Source of the DNA: Jacaranda mimosifolia
Taxonomy: Eukaryota > Streptophyta > Magnoliopsida > Lamiales > Bignoniaceae
Direction: 5' to 3'
Assembly (NCBI GenBank): GCA_018894105.1
Contig: CM032127.1
Location: 157,001 to 221,000 of the forward strand
DNA length: 64,000 nucleotides
The notes below the pieces were generated by a model. That model was not told where the DNA came from, made no database searches, and worked only from the letters and a program-made list of their open reading frames with translations. A program made the translations under genes and the position numbers. Of this stretch, positions 24,125 to 36,696 are shown one piece after another. Position 1 is the stretch's first letter; every line of letters begins with the position of its first letter.

Positions 24125-25133
24125 ATGTACATTGTACAATCAACACAGGAGAATTTTATGCCCTTTTTGTCTGCATCAATTGTGAACTTCCTCCGCAAAC
24201 CATCAAAAAGCCCATACTACTTTTCCTCTTCCATCATGTCAATATTACATGGTGGGGCATTTCCAGTCCCCGTTTACTTGTTGCACTACTTTATATACAC
24301 ATATATCCACTTGTTAGGGTTATTAATTATATTCTTTGTTGCAAGACATGTACCCTAATTGATATCAATTTTATGGCGCTAGTAACAACCTTTTTTCCTT
24401 TTTGTTTTTTGTGTGTGGTGGGTTGGATGTGGGCGAGGGGTGTTTTATTTATTTATTTATTTAAAAATGTTTTGAGTTGGTGGTCATTTGATCCGCTGAC
24501 GTAAGCCTTACATATAAAGTATGGAGTCAGGGATTAGAACCTATTGGACCTCTAACATGCGTCTCATATATTAGCTTTTCTATCATTTTTCTCCCATAAT
24601 TTGAAAAAAAAATTCAATTCTGTTATGTTTTTCTTCTAGTTTTCATTTTTTTTTTTTTTTTTTACTATTTTTCTTATCAACCAAATATTTAAAATTATTT
24701 TTTTTAATATTTTCTTTTCTTTTTTACACCAAAACCCTTACATCAAACATAGTGTTAGTTTATGGTTATGGGATACAATGAGTTGTATAGAATTTGTTAA
24801 GAGAAAGACAATCGAACAGTAGCAAAGTGGTGGTCCAAGAAATAAAGGTTGAAGGGTATGAGTGTTATTGTGGTCCATCAACAAAGAAAGCCAATTTTTG
24901 AGGGTAAAAGGAAGGATAACACTATCTGTGGTAGCCTGAACTATCTTATCCCTTCCAATAAATATCATAAAATATTCTATCTTCAATATAATTTCATTTT
25001 TCACCAACAACAAAGTACATAAATAATAATAATAGACTGTGATTACTAAGTAGAAAACACCTTAATCATATGATTTTTAAGGCAGCGATTCTACATGGCA
25101 ATCAATGGTTAGAAGCATTGTTTCAAAAGCAAC

Positions 25134-25136
25134 ATA

Positions 25137-25159
<23 letters not shown>
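25134..25159. repeat. (AT)n microsatellite
   Basis: A perfect AT dinucleotide run followed by poly-T. Confidence 0.95.
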
Positions 25160-25167
<8 letters not shown>

Positions 25168-25317
25168 TAATTTGGCTAAAGTCCTTTTGGAATTGTTTGA
25201 TGTGAGAGGGAATTTTGAATTTTCCTTGTAGAAAGGTACAATTATTAGGGCAACATCATGTAAGAATATTTATTCAGGACGAAAGAAAAACATAGAGATG
25301 GAATGAGGAAACTAGCA

Positions 25318-25646
25318 GGGGGTTTGGTTATGTTCTATTTTCATTTTAAGTTGTTTTCACAATTTTGAAATAAATTATCAACAATTTATTATTATTTGTG
25401 TCAATATTATAACTTATTTTTCAATAATTTATAATATCTTCTTCCAATAACCTATATACCTTTTATTTTTTTCTCATTATTACTATCTTTCTCCACCTAC
25501 AACCTACTAAATCATATATAATCATTATTTTTCTAACATACTATTCAAATATAAATTTATTTTTAACTAATTTACTTTAATTAATTTTTCAAATTTTAAA
25601 AATATTAAAATAAAAATTGAATTTGAAAACACAACCAAACTCTCCC
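25318..25646. mobile_element. hAT-like MITE candidate, about 330 bp
   Basis: Left end GGGGGTTTGGTTATGTTCTA and right end in reverse GGGAGAGTTTGGTTGTGTTT form imperfect inverted repeats of the GTTTGGTTxTGTTTT class common in plant genomes. The interior is A/T-rich and non-coding. CTAGC occurs just outside both ends, but a clean 8-bp duplication is not visible. Confidence 0.55.
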
Positions 25647-26315
25647 TAGCTAGTAGCTAGTAGCTAGTCCCAGTACAATTAAACTACAAAGCAGGCAGCC
25701 AGCAAGGAGAAAATAGGAGATTGATAATTGATTGTTGTCCTTGTGGATAAGGCAATCACATCACAATTCACATAGATAGCAGGGGCACCACTGCACTATT
25801 AAACTCACTACGGAACAGCTAGCTAGCTAGGGTAATATAGGACAGTCGAAGCATGTTTGTTGTCCGCATATGAAATATGAATGAATCCTACTCTTTTGAG
25901 TCTCAATAAACAAACAAATTCATTCTCATTCTAAGTATGCAAATTAAAGGAAATACGTAAAAATGTCTAAGCACTGCCAGCTGCCACCTTTGATTTGTAG
26001 TTGCACCAATAAATTTATTACAGTACTGGAAAAAAGTGTTGAAATTGGTTGTATATATTTTATGTGGACTGTGGTGTGGAGGGCTGTGGTGTGGCCGTTC
26101 AAATCTGATGCTACCTACTTCTAAAATCTACTACACTACATACACTTGATATATCAGTCACCGCCTGCTTTATATTATAAACAAACAAATAGATACACAT
26201 AATTAAAATCGTGCCTCCATCAACACTACTCATTGCCTGTCGTCCTTTGAATTTTTTAGATGATTCAATCAATGTAATCTAAGGCCATCACAAGTATATA
26301 TTATAAATGAAAAGT

Positions 26316-26335
26316 GCACACACACACACACACAC
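26316..26335. repeat. (CA)n microsatellite
   Basis: A perfect CA dinucleotide run. Confidence 0.95.
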
Positions 26336-26344
26336 GCATGTATG

Positions 26345-26710
26345 TAATGTTTCTTTGATTTTCAACATAAAATGAAAATGGAAAACTATCATTTTTCTAT
26401 CTATTTTTACTTAAAATATTCTTTATTTTCATTTTCAACTCTTTTCTAAATCTACCATATATCATTCTACTACTACATCAATCAAATTTAAATTTAATTT
26501 GACATAAAATACTCACTATCATTTTAAAATTAATAAAATATACATACATTTGAAAAAAATAAAAAAAATTTAAACATAAAAAAATATAAATCAATTAACT
26601 TTTCAACCATTTACTTACTCTAATCATTACTTTCTAGCAAAACATCAAATTTCAAACGCCATTTCATTTTTCATTTTCAAACATAATTACTTTTTTAATT
26701 TTTGTTTTTG
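26345..26710 (-). mobile_element. Dispersed MITE-like family, copy 2 (inverted)
   Basis: Starts near TTTTCAACATAAAATGAAAA and ends near TTTTTGCATGAAAATGAAAA. Read on the minus strand its core, GTCAAATTAAATTTAAATTT then GATTGATGTAGTAG and GGTAGATTTAGAAAA, matches the copy at 28980-29262. Ends are approximate. Confidence 0.6.
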
Positions 26711-26757
26711 CATGAAAATGAAAATAACCCTCGAACGTATATCAGAATGGGTACTAA

Positions 26758-27144
26758 GAGGGTATTTGGCTAAGCTTATTTTAAGCATCTTATAAACTCC
26801 TACATCTTATAAGATATTTTTGGAGCTTATAAGATGTTATATCTTATCTTTAAAATAAGTTATTGAAGTATTTAGATAAAATAAGATCTTTGAGCTTATA
26901 AGATGTTAATAATGGTAATTTTGAAATAAAAATTGTTAAAAATAAAGGAGCTTGTTAAGATTTCAAAAATAAATTGGGATCTCCTTACTTTTTTAAAAAG
27001 CGCTTATAAACTCCTAACATCTTATTTTAGAATCTTATAAGCTCTTTTTTTTAAAAAATTACAAAACAAATTTTATCAATTTATAAGCTTTTAAATATCT
27101 TATAAGATATTTTGAGTAGCTTATAAGCTCACCCAAACACCATC
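26758..27144. mobile_element. hAT-like MITE, about 387 bp
   Basis: Left end GAGGGTATTTGGCTAAGCTT; right end in reverse GATGGTGTTTGGGTGAGCTT, forming clear inverted repeats. The interior is dominated by CTTATAAGAT palindromic words on both arms, so the single strand would fold into a long hairpin. No coding capacity; no perfect target duplication was found. Confidence 0.7.
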
Positions 27145-28979
27145 TAAATGTCTTGGTTAAATCCTTGTAAAGTCTAATGTCAAGATCCCAAGAGTGACCT
27201 CCTTATTCCTTAATTTTACGTTCTGTTTTGTCAGTCGACAGGGATCAACCATTAATAATCACTTTGAATTTTTATTTTTTTTCCTGAAAAAAATGCAACC
27301 TACTAATCTGGCACGTCTCAGCCTTTCTTAATTTATAAAGTCCAAAAGTACAAATTATGAAAAAATTTAAATATTAAGTGGGGGCGTGTTTTGATTGCCA
27401 CGTGGGAGATAATGAGTGGATAGACGGCGACGGACTGGTTGACAAACAAAGGTGGCGAATGCTCCACGAAACCTTAGACGCGGCCTCACCTGCTCATTCT
27501 TATAATTAAATAATTTCATGCCTATATCACTTGTTCTTCTGTCGTCCGCAGTCCGCACACGTAACCCTACCGGAAGAACTTTTTAACAGTAGAAGGAAAT
27601 ATTAAAAAAAATTTGACGTACGACAGTATAAGGTAAAAAAGTCAGAGACAGGCACGAGTACACAGTACCAAAATCCAACACAAAAGTTTATTCTCTTACG
27701 ACGATCAGTATTCAGTAATGAACGGTGAATAATGAAATTTATGGTCTTCACACGTACGTATTATTTATTTGGCCTTTCTTATTACTGTTTTTAAAAGTCT
27801 TGTTCAATTTCTCCTGTGGGACACTCCACTCCTACAAAGTAAATCAAAATTATTCAATCATTTCATTACTTTTAATTCGTCTTTTTTTTTTCTTCATATA
27901 TATATATAATTTGTACGCCGGCCATTTGATCAATAAATTAAATTATATTCATATCATATATAGTAACAAGTTGTTTGAGTTTAAACGAGCAATTTAGTTC
28001 AATAATCATCATAATTTGAAAGTCTAATTTTTCCAATGACATATATATATATATATTATATAAATGTCGGTTAAAAAATTTGGTTCAATAATTTCTTTTT
28101 ATGTACATTATATATAATATTTATGTTATTAAGTACTTGAAATCGGTTTCTCATCATCCCATATATATATATATAATATTCTAATTAGCTAGATTAAAAA
28201 CAAACAATTATGATTAATGTGATAACACGGGGAGAACACTGACGTTGGAGTTAGCTAGCTATAATTACCTACTCATTTTGTCATTGAAGCTATAAACGTC
28301 GCGAAGCCAAAATTATATTATTACTATATATATAGATAAATTAAGAATAGTTATTATAATTATAATCATCATGAGGGGATATCTATGCATAATATACGCA
28401 TTGCGCATATCGATCGAAACAGCTCTAGCTGGGAAGGGAAGCTGAATTTGTAGGGCTTAATTTGTTCATATTTGAGATATTTTTGGCTGCTTCCAATCGC
28501 ATTCAAATTTTGTGGCCTTTGGAATGTCCGGTCCGGATATATAGTTGAAAATGATTGTTGGAGACCCACAATATAATGCGCTACTAATTATTAATTCTCT
28601 AGTTGTGTTTAGTTCTCTAATTTCAGAAGAAAGAAAGGGAAGGCACTAGATAGGATATATAGCTAAGCTAGCCAGAAGGTTTTCTTTATAAATTAGGTCA
28701 AAAAAGAAAAGAAAAAAACTTAAATAATTTATTTATAATATTAAATAACTACATACGTACAGACAGAAGGGATATATAAAAATAAAATTAATTTTAGTCG
28801 GATGAAAATAAATTTAATTATCTTTTGCATGCTAATTGCTATGCTTTGAGCTCTCCTTTCCGTTGAATGCTGATCCTACCTAGCTAACAGTCCTTTCGAT
28901 TTTATTTTTAAATGTCATCTTCATTTTCTGTCATTTTTAAAAGTTGAAAAGTTAATTATTAAATAAAAATAAAAATTGA

Positions 28980-29262
28980 GATGTATTTAGATAAAATGTT
29001 GTAAGGTAATGATTACAATAGATTATATGATCGAAAAGTATGTTAATTTGTATTTTTTATGTTTAAAAAATATATATTATTAATTTTATGTCAAATTAAA
29101 TTTGAATTTGATTGATGTATAATATGATAATATGGTAGGTTTAGAAAAAGTTTTGAAAAAAATATATATACATTTTTTGAAAAATATTATAAAAAAATAT
29201 TTATTTACAATTTCTATTCCCACATAAAAATGAAAATGGGCTTTGAAAATGAAACCAAACAC
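28980..29262 (+). mobile_element. Dispersed MITE-like family, copy 3
   Basis: The core GTCAAATTAAATTTGAATTT then GATTGATGTATAATATG and GGTAGGTTTAGAAAAAG matches copies 1 and 2. The right edge, GAAAATGAAACCAAACACC, resembles a hAT MITE terminus. The left edge is uncertain. Confidence 0.55.
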
Positions 29263-30127
29263 CTTCGAAGTAACTCCCATCCTATGTGGTAAAAAAAGAA
29301 AGAAAAAGAAAGACAAGGAAAGAAGAAAGTTGAGAGAATTTTGAATGAATCAATGGTGGCTGCCGGCTGGCGTTGGTCTGACGGCACTGCTAGTGTTGGT
29401 GCCATGCCATGATTTCAATTTATGGGGCCTACTTCTTTTTCCATTTAAGCTCCAAAATTGTAGGGGACCATTTTCAAATCACCATATTTACAGGCACGTA
29501 CATATTAGTATACTACACACTTGGCTTACTTAGGGGACCACAGTTCTTCCTGTCTCAACTCTCTAGCTGCTGCTCCTGCTCTCCTGGGACCCTTTGCCAT
29601 TTCCAGCAATTTGGCCCCCACCATACCCCTCCTCTATCCTCTCCTCCCCCAACTTGCACGCAAATACTTCTTTTTTCTCTTTCAACCCCTTTTATTTCAT
29701 TTCAAACCCGGCCTAAACTTTTAATCATGCTAAATCAACATTTTAACTTTCTAATATGTGATTCAAGCTATGACACTTTGATTCTGAATTCAATTTATTT
29801 GAATTTATCATAATTAAGCTTAGTTGACTTGACTTCGTCATCTAAACATAAATTATTAATCAATATAATGCTACGTATAACCTTTGAATAGCTTAAATTC
29901 AAATTATGCACCCTAATCGTAATATATAGAAAGAATACAAGCTTAAAGATTTTAAGGACATTATTTAAAATGTGTAGACATAAATTACGCACATCAATCT
30001 TCTAAATTCACCTGCAAGAAAAAATCTTTGTATTTAATTTCACTAACATTTTTAGCTTTTAGCAAATACTCCTTCCTACATTATTTAAACAAAAAAAATT
30101 ACTACATATCCAAGGGCACTCATCTCT

Positions 30128-30549
30128 CACTATAAGAAAAAGATAAATTGGTGACAAAATAGTAGATGATAATGCAAAAGTTGTTGCTAATTGTGTATAT
30201 TAGATGACGAAAGATTTAATTTTGTCATCTTAATGATTTTTACAAATTAAATAGTGACAAAAATAGTATTAAAATTTTCATCATGTAGTGAAAATGAAAA
30301 TCTTGTCATAAATAATAGCGGCAATTTTATTGTTACTAAATTGTGATCATATGGGTGTCACTAATAATTAATGTTGAAACATTAATTTTTGTTACTATTT
30401 AGCCATTTTGTGACAAGATAAAAATTATTGTTACTTAAAAATTATCTTTGATGACAAGATAAAAGTTATTATCACTTGCATGTTATTACTGACAACTTTT
30501 ACTTTGCCACTTATTATTTTATCACTAATATTATATTTTTATTATAGTG
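30128..30549. mobile_element. CACTA (CMC) MITE, 422 bp
   Basis: Begins CACTATAAGAAAAAG and ends with the reverse of CACTATAATAAAAAT. It is flanked by the 3-bp duplication TCT at 30125-30127 and 30550-30552, both features of the CACTA superfamily. The interior repeats GTGACAAAA and TGTCATC words on both strands and has no transposase. Confidence 0.82.
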
Positions 30550-30879
30550 TCTATATATATATAGCTTGTGGAAAAAATGTATATTTTCCAATTAGCAAAC
30601 CCTCTAAAAGGAAGTACAAGGTCGAAATCAAAGTCTACTTCAAATTAGTTAAAAATAACAAGTGCAAATTAATTTTTGTATGTCTAAAATAAATGCATGA
30701 CATTGAGATATCAAGTGATAATACATTTTAACATACGTAATTTTAAGAATTTAATTTTGACATCAAAATGTATGTTATGAGATACCTTTCATCGTATTAA
30801 TTAATTAATACAGTACAAGTAGCTATTTTTAAGAATGAACTCTTTTTTTTCTTAAACCTTATTTCTTCTTCCAGTGGGG

Positions 30880-31190
30880 CCACGGTAAACCGTGGACCAC
30901 ACATATATAATACAGCTCCTCTTCCCCGTTTTCCATTGATTGAGCCGCCGGCAGGACCACAACTCAACATCTTGCTGGTCCTCATTGGATGCAACTTAAC
31001 GCGTGCTTTGCTGGTCCCTTTGTTGTGGTCCTCACTTACACCCGCCCGCCACGTGGTGATAGTGCGTCGTTGCCCTCCGGGACCGCCGGAGTTAGGGCCG
31101 ACCCAATTTATGAATTTATAAACCCCACGCCTCCTTTCCTCAACGCCGCCGTTTCGTTTCCTTGCGTATCGTTGCACGCCTCTGTAATTG
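30880..31190. promoter_or_regulatory. GC-rich promoter-like island without an assigned gene
   Basis: A sharply GC-richer stretch in AT-rich DNA. It has a palindrome CCACGGTAAACCGTGG at its left edge, five GGACCA/TGGTCC words (30894-30900, 30954-30960, 30976-30981, 31012-31017, 31025-31031), a G-box CACGTG at 31050-31055 and a TATAAA at 31117-31122. No convincing coding exon follows on either strand. It could be the promoter of a lost or unrecognised gene, or an old insertion. Confidence 0.35.
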
Positions 31191-32551
31191 TAAACCTTGT
31201 CAACTCACCCACTTACTCATTAATTAAAATACTCCCAATTTTCTATTACATCTTCGAACTATGTCTTTGATGCTGCAAGTTTGAATTAACTACTTAGCTT
31301 AGTTAGAGTTATAATTCAATTAATACTTTGCCATAGTAAATAAATATTAAATATTTAAAATGATTTATATAAAAATTTAATTATAAATGACATATATTTA
31401 TTGTGTATTAATTCATAAAATGAAATACCATTTTAATGCAACTCCACATAAAAAATTACAGTTGCTTTACATCTATATTATATATAAAGCATCAGAGTTA
31501 GTAATAAGTAAAATTAACTTCACTTTAAAAAATAATATTAAGATAATTTTTATTTTCTTCCTATCACCCTCTTTAACTTTTTTGGTTTCGACTTTGGACT
31601 ATGACGAGTTGTGATTGAACTTCATTTTTTCCAACAAATTATTATTTGTTACTATAGAGCCTTGGTTCATTTTATGGTGGATGGAAAACAAAAACAAAAG
31701 CTATAGTAGGATAAAGTGCTCTCCTATTTATTTTTTAGTTTTTATAATTATAACTTGTGTAGTAATTATTATTTATATTAATTCATTCTATCTATATCTA
31801 TATGTGTATATATCTACACTGATAATAAAGCGTGCTTTAGTGGTATATTTTCGAGTATTAAAACTAAAATATCCTTAATTTTTATTTTAAATCCTTATAA
31901 CTATATAAATAACTATTACTTACTCTATTCCAGTACTATCCCACCAGCATTATTTCATATTCCTACTCTATAAGCAAAAGACATTTGAATAAAGGTGGTT
32001 TGCAGAGTTTCATATGCAATTGAAAGTATCAACTATTTTAGATTTTAAATGCGCATTTATTGGATAACATAAAAATTATAATAAAAATTCTTATACATGT
32101 GTTTTATATATGAATGTACATTTATTGTGCTTTAATATTATAATAAAATTTCTGATACATATATTTTATATGCAAGATATATATTTATTATATTTTAATA
32201 TTTAATATAAACACATCGAGTGTGCATCGACAAGTAGTATTATATATATTGCTGCAAGATGATGAAATAGTATGCCCCTGTATGGCCAGGTACCAACATG
32301 AATTATTAGGAGGCATGTCCACTACCTAACTACTGTTGGTGGCTTAATTATGGTTCAATAATGCATGTGTTTATCTTGGTTTGTATTATTTGATATTAAC
32401 TATTCTCTAAGAATATATCATAAATTAATAATTCTTTGATTTGTCATTGAATAACAAGCACAAAAGAGAAATCAAAAAGAAACGCGGTAGAGGTTTGGCA
32501 ACGCTTGCATTGATCGCTATTTATAATTATAAATAATATAGACTTTGTTTG

Positions 32552-32591
32552 GTTATGTTTTTCAAAATAATATTGTTTTGGAAAACATAAC
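32552..32591. repeat. Near-perfect hairpin
   Basis: A 16-bp arm GTTATGTTTTTCAAAA faces TTTTGGAAAACATAAC across an 8-bp loop with one mismatch. The arm resembles the terminus of the GTTTGGTTATGTT-type MITEs, so this may be a collapsed MITE end. Confidence 0.6.
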
Positions 32592-32929
32592 TTAATATAT
32601 TTTTATTTTTCATTCAAAACACACATTCTTCAATATATATTTTATCATTATTCTAACATATTAATTATATTCCACTCTAAATTATAATTTTTTGTGAATG
32701 AGTTGGTTTTGTTGAAGGTTTCACGTGGGAGTCACGGGACATAAAAAGAGACAAAAAGTGCCTCGCTGAGCGATCACCATATATAATACAAACAAAAACA
32801 GTTCGTCTAATGTGTTGGGCGTGGAACCTCAAAACAACCTTTTTCCCTATTTCTTTCTTTTTCTTTTCCATTTTTTTTTCAATTGGAAAAGTTTTTTTTA
32901 TCTTTTCTTTCTAGTGGAAAGCCACCGTC

Positions 32930-32972
32930 CCCCTCTCTTTCTTCTTTCTTCTTTCTTCTTTCTTCTTCTTCT

Positions 32973-33015
<43 letters not shown>

Positions 33016-33437
33016 AGCAAGTCATATGGTATTAAGTTATGTCTTTCTAACAAATTATGGATTAATTTTCTCTCTATAATTTTCTACAGATAGAGATAGA
33101 GATAGATATAGAGGCGGTGACTTTTACTAGTGGTTGCTGCTGTTTAATTTTCTGTACATCGTCTCTGTCGTTGACGATCATTTTCACACAACCATCGAGT
33201 TATACACCAACTCTCCGTTCTGCGTCTTTAAGATTTTCAACTCCAAGGGTTATTATATATACATGTATGCGTATGTCAGGTAGGTAATAGCAGTAGCTAG
33301 TATAATTCTGATGGGCCTCTAGTTTCCATCTCAATATTGAAGTTGAATAGGTGACGTATAATTTGATGATGAAGGATACTTCGCCACCATTATAGAAGAC
33401 GACTCACAGGAAATTTGTATCTATTCAAAACCCATAA
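32930..33437 (+). promoter_or_regulatory. KNAT3-like leader with CTT and CA microsatellites
   Basis: A (TTTCTTC)n pyrimidine tract and a (CA)n run occupy about 32935-33009, and a (GATAGA)n run lies near 33090-33112. Such tracts are usual in plant 5' UTRs and core promoters. The transcription start is not defined. Confidence 0.45.
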
Positions 33438-36400
33438 ATGGCCTTTCCCAACCATTTATCACAAGAAATGGCTCTCCAGCATTTCGCCGACCACCCCTTG
33501 CCCGATAATTCTTCCGTTCTTCGAAATATCCTCCCCGACCAGCTCGGGCCCCACTCCTCTCCCGATGGAAAACCCCCTGACCACCACCGTCCCACCTGGC
33601 TCAACAGTGCTATTCTCCGCCAGCCCACCCAGTTCTCCTCCGCTGCCGACGCTAATTTCCTCAATCTGCATACCAACTCCGGTTCCGCCTCACCCGCCGC
33701 TTCAAACAACCAGTGGCTTTCGCGGTCGATTTTCCAGAGGAGTGTCAGCGACGTCAGGGAGGATGTTCAGGTCTCCAACGATTCCATGATGGCCGCTGCG
33801 ATTTCTCATGAATCCGCCGATTTGAATAGCAATAACGCTAACAATGATGCTAGTAGAAATGATAACAATGAGTTGACTGAGAGTGCCGCCGCTGGTAATG
33901 GCGTTGAAGGAGTGGTGAATTGGCAAAATGCGAGGTACAAAGGCGACATTTTATCTCATCCCTTGTACGAGCAGCTCTTATCTGCACATGTCGCGTGCTT
34001 GCGTATTGCGACACCGGTGGATCAGCTGCCGAGGATCGATGCGCAGCTCGCTCAGTCGCAACAAGTGGTTGCGAAATACTCCGCTCTTGGACATGGGAGT
34101 CTTGCTGACGATAAAGAGCTTGATCAGTTTATGGTAAGAACAAAAAAGTTTTTATTATTATTTAATTCTTTCCACAGAATTCTCAGCTGCTGCCTTTTGT
34201 TTTGCAATATAGGAGTCAATATTTCTGCGTTTGTGTGGAATTGCATTTTTTGATTAGATATTATTAAAAAGGATTGTTGCCGTGTTTGTTAGTTAGGTTG
34301 ATCCTTCGTTATTTAATATACTTCCAAATCTGAATTTGCTTTCTGTGCTGTGGAAAGTCGTTTACTTCTTGCTTCTAATTTTCTTGAGTATGTTGTAATT
34401 GGTCTGAGATGGCTATATATTTAACAAAATTGGAAAATTTTCCGGGTGAACTCACAACAAAACAAAATAGAAGGTCTAAATATGACTGATGGTGGGATGT
34501 ATAGTCATGGTTCATTGTGCTCAAGGACTGTTTGGTGTCCAATACCGAAGCTCAGAATATCATCTTGAATGGTCCGGTGGGGTAAAGTTAATCTGAAATC
34601 AAAATTTAGTTGAAATTTGCTTCATAATAGTATTTTCAGTAATGTGAATAATTTTCCCCAGAACCTTTGCTCTTATCCTTGGGATCAGTTTGTGTACTTA
34701 ACTTGCTTCTCCAGAGAAAGCAATAAACTCCTGCCATTCCAAAGTAATTGGCAAATGCTCAAAATATAGCATTTTCCTTAACGGGCCATTGCATCGAGCT
34801 TGACTTCTTTGTTTCGTAGCATTTGTCCAAGTGTCAGGACATTGACTGTCATGCCTACATAATTTGAAAGTGACATCTTCTTTCATGGGCATGAAGTTAT
34901 TAATATAAACTCAGAGCATCATGGAGTACAGACAGAGTAGATGAGATTCAGTTGATTTTTTCTCGAGAGCTGAAGTTTTTTTACTACTGATACTGTGATG
35001 TTTCTTCTGTAGATGTTTCCGTTATGGCCTTCTGTTTCTCCTTTTTTCTTTGTTACCAGATTATATGAGTTGGTCTTAGACATTTTAGTCTAGAAAGGGT
35101 AAATCTAGAGGTAACAAATGCTTAATTACAGGCCTGAGAGTAGCTTTCTTCCTCATGTTTGTACTAAAGTAGGTTAATATGCTGCTGTTCGCAATAGAGT
35201 AGCATATGCTCTAAAATCTCGGTTAATTAGACAGACATCCAAAAGAGATGGTTGCGGTTGCAGAAATCAGTTCTAAACCAAGTAGCCCCTATCCCCATTT
35301 TCAATTGCCTTTGCATTATTAGTCACTTTTCATGTTCAAGTTTCCACATGCCATGCATAGTTGCAAATATGCTTATTATTGACTTGGTGGATAATGCCTT
35401 TTTCACATTGAAAAACATCTTTTACTATAACATAATCCTTCCTCCTCTTCTTAATATGTAGACACATTATGTACTGTTGCTATGTTCATTTAAAGAGCAA
35501 CTGCAGCAGCATGTGCGTGTTCATGCAATGGAAGCAGTTATGGCATGCTGGGAGATCGAGCAATCCTTACAAAGCTTAACAGGTGATGTTTCATATTTCC
35601 GTCCTCTTTTAATGACATGTTTCGTGTGCAACTATCAGCTTGGCTCTTTTGGTGTCAGCCTATAGAAGCTATAACTTGTTAAGTTTTATCTGATAATCTT
35701 CCTCTCCAAGTTCGCAGGATAGCTCATTGAATAACTCATATAGAAATCTATTACATGCCAAATCCATGCAACATTTCCATTTGTTACCAGCTAAATTTGC
35801 ATTCAATACCTTAACAATATATGAACCTAAAGTTTGCTTTCACATGCGTTTCGGCCAGGTGTTTCACCTGGGGAAGGGACAGGCGCCACAATGTCCGATG
35901 AAGATGACGACCAGGTAGATAGTGATGCGAACTTATTCGATGGAAGCTTGGATGGTCCTGATGGTATGGGGTTTGGTCCATTGATCCCAACAGAGAGTGA
36001 AAGATCACTGATGGAGCGTGTGAGGCAGGAGCTAAAGCATGATCTGAAAAATGTATGTTGTAGTACTCTTGACTTTTTGTTGCACACAATGTTGTTTAAG
36101 AGATAGAAACTCCAATTTCATCTTGTATTTCTTTTGCTACTCCTGCTACAGGGTTACAAGGATAAAATTGTGGACATTAGGGAGGAAATTTTGCGCAAGA
36201 GAAGGGCAGGAAAACTCCCAGGTGACACCACGTCAGTGTTAAAATCCTGGTGGCAATCACATGCAAAGTGGCCATACCCCACAGTAAGATTCAGAAATTC
36301 CGGTACATCAAATTAAGTATTATATATGTTGGCCTAGCTAATTGAGAAAGTGAATCCCGCTAGTAAACTCTGTTGGTACAAACAAAACCAATCGACACTG

Positions 36401-36696
36401 TCATAGTTGTACCTCAAACTTGTATGTATACATACAGTCGTCGTTCATGTTCCAGAGGCTAACTCATGAACTGTATAATATTTGATTTCTTTAGAGCAGT
36501 GTTCGAGATATTGTTTTGATTCATATGTCTGATGTTTACTTTCCAGGAGGAGGATAAGGCAAGACTGGTGCAAGAAACGGGGTTGCAACTGAAGCAGATA
36601 AATAACTGGTTCATTAATCAAAGGAAGAGGAACTGGCACAGCAATCCTTCTTCTTCTACTGCCTTGAAAAGCAAACGCAAGAGGTATTCTAATTAA
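33438..36696 (+). CDS. KNAT3: Class II KNOX homeobox protein, KNAT3-like
   Basis: A TALE homeodomain transcription factor of KNOX class II. Exons are 33438-34133, 35462-35582, 35859-36052, 36152-36283 and 36547-36696, giving 430 residues, the length of Arabidopsis KNAT3. Order: N-terminus MAFPNHLSQ, a low-complexity Ser/Asn region, KNOX1 (about 170-212, [20 protein letters not shown]), KNOX2 (about 229-280, [20 protein letters not shown]), an acidic link, ELK (about 327-347), and a TALE homeodomain with the Pro-Tyr-Pro insertion (KWPYPTEEDK) and recognition helix [12 protein letters not shown]. The modelled end KRKRYSN reads through a possible donor (AG|GTATTC at 36684); KNAT3 relatives continue with a SNAG-type tail, and a matching SNAGENSN-coding stretch lies at 36783-36820, out of frame by one A. 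Confidence 0.95.

Larger units (their letters stand above)
23596..32900. other. Large intergenic region without protein genes
   Basis: About 9.3 kb between VPS55 and the KNAT3-like promoter. I found MITEs, microsatellites and a GC-rich island (listed separately) but no exon with family resemblance. Open frames are short, low-complexity or antisense to repeats. The first few hundred bases include the VPS55 3' UTR. Composition is strongly A/T with long homopolymer runs. Confidence 0.6.

Noticed and set aside
24035..24358. 107-residue frame with Leu-Pro-Ala-Cys repeats
   Set aside because: The repeats come from a (CTGC)n microsatellite and the rest has no recognisable domain or splice structure.
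30797..31270. Overlapping open frames on both strands in the GC-rich island
   Set aside because: Open frames are expected in a GC-rich patch; none shows family resemblance, and the strands conflict.
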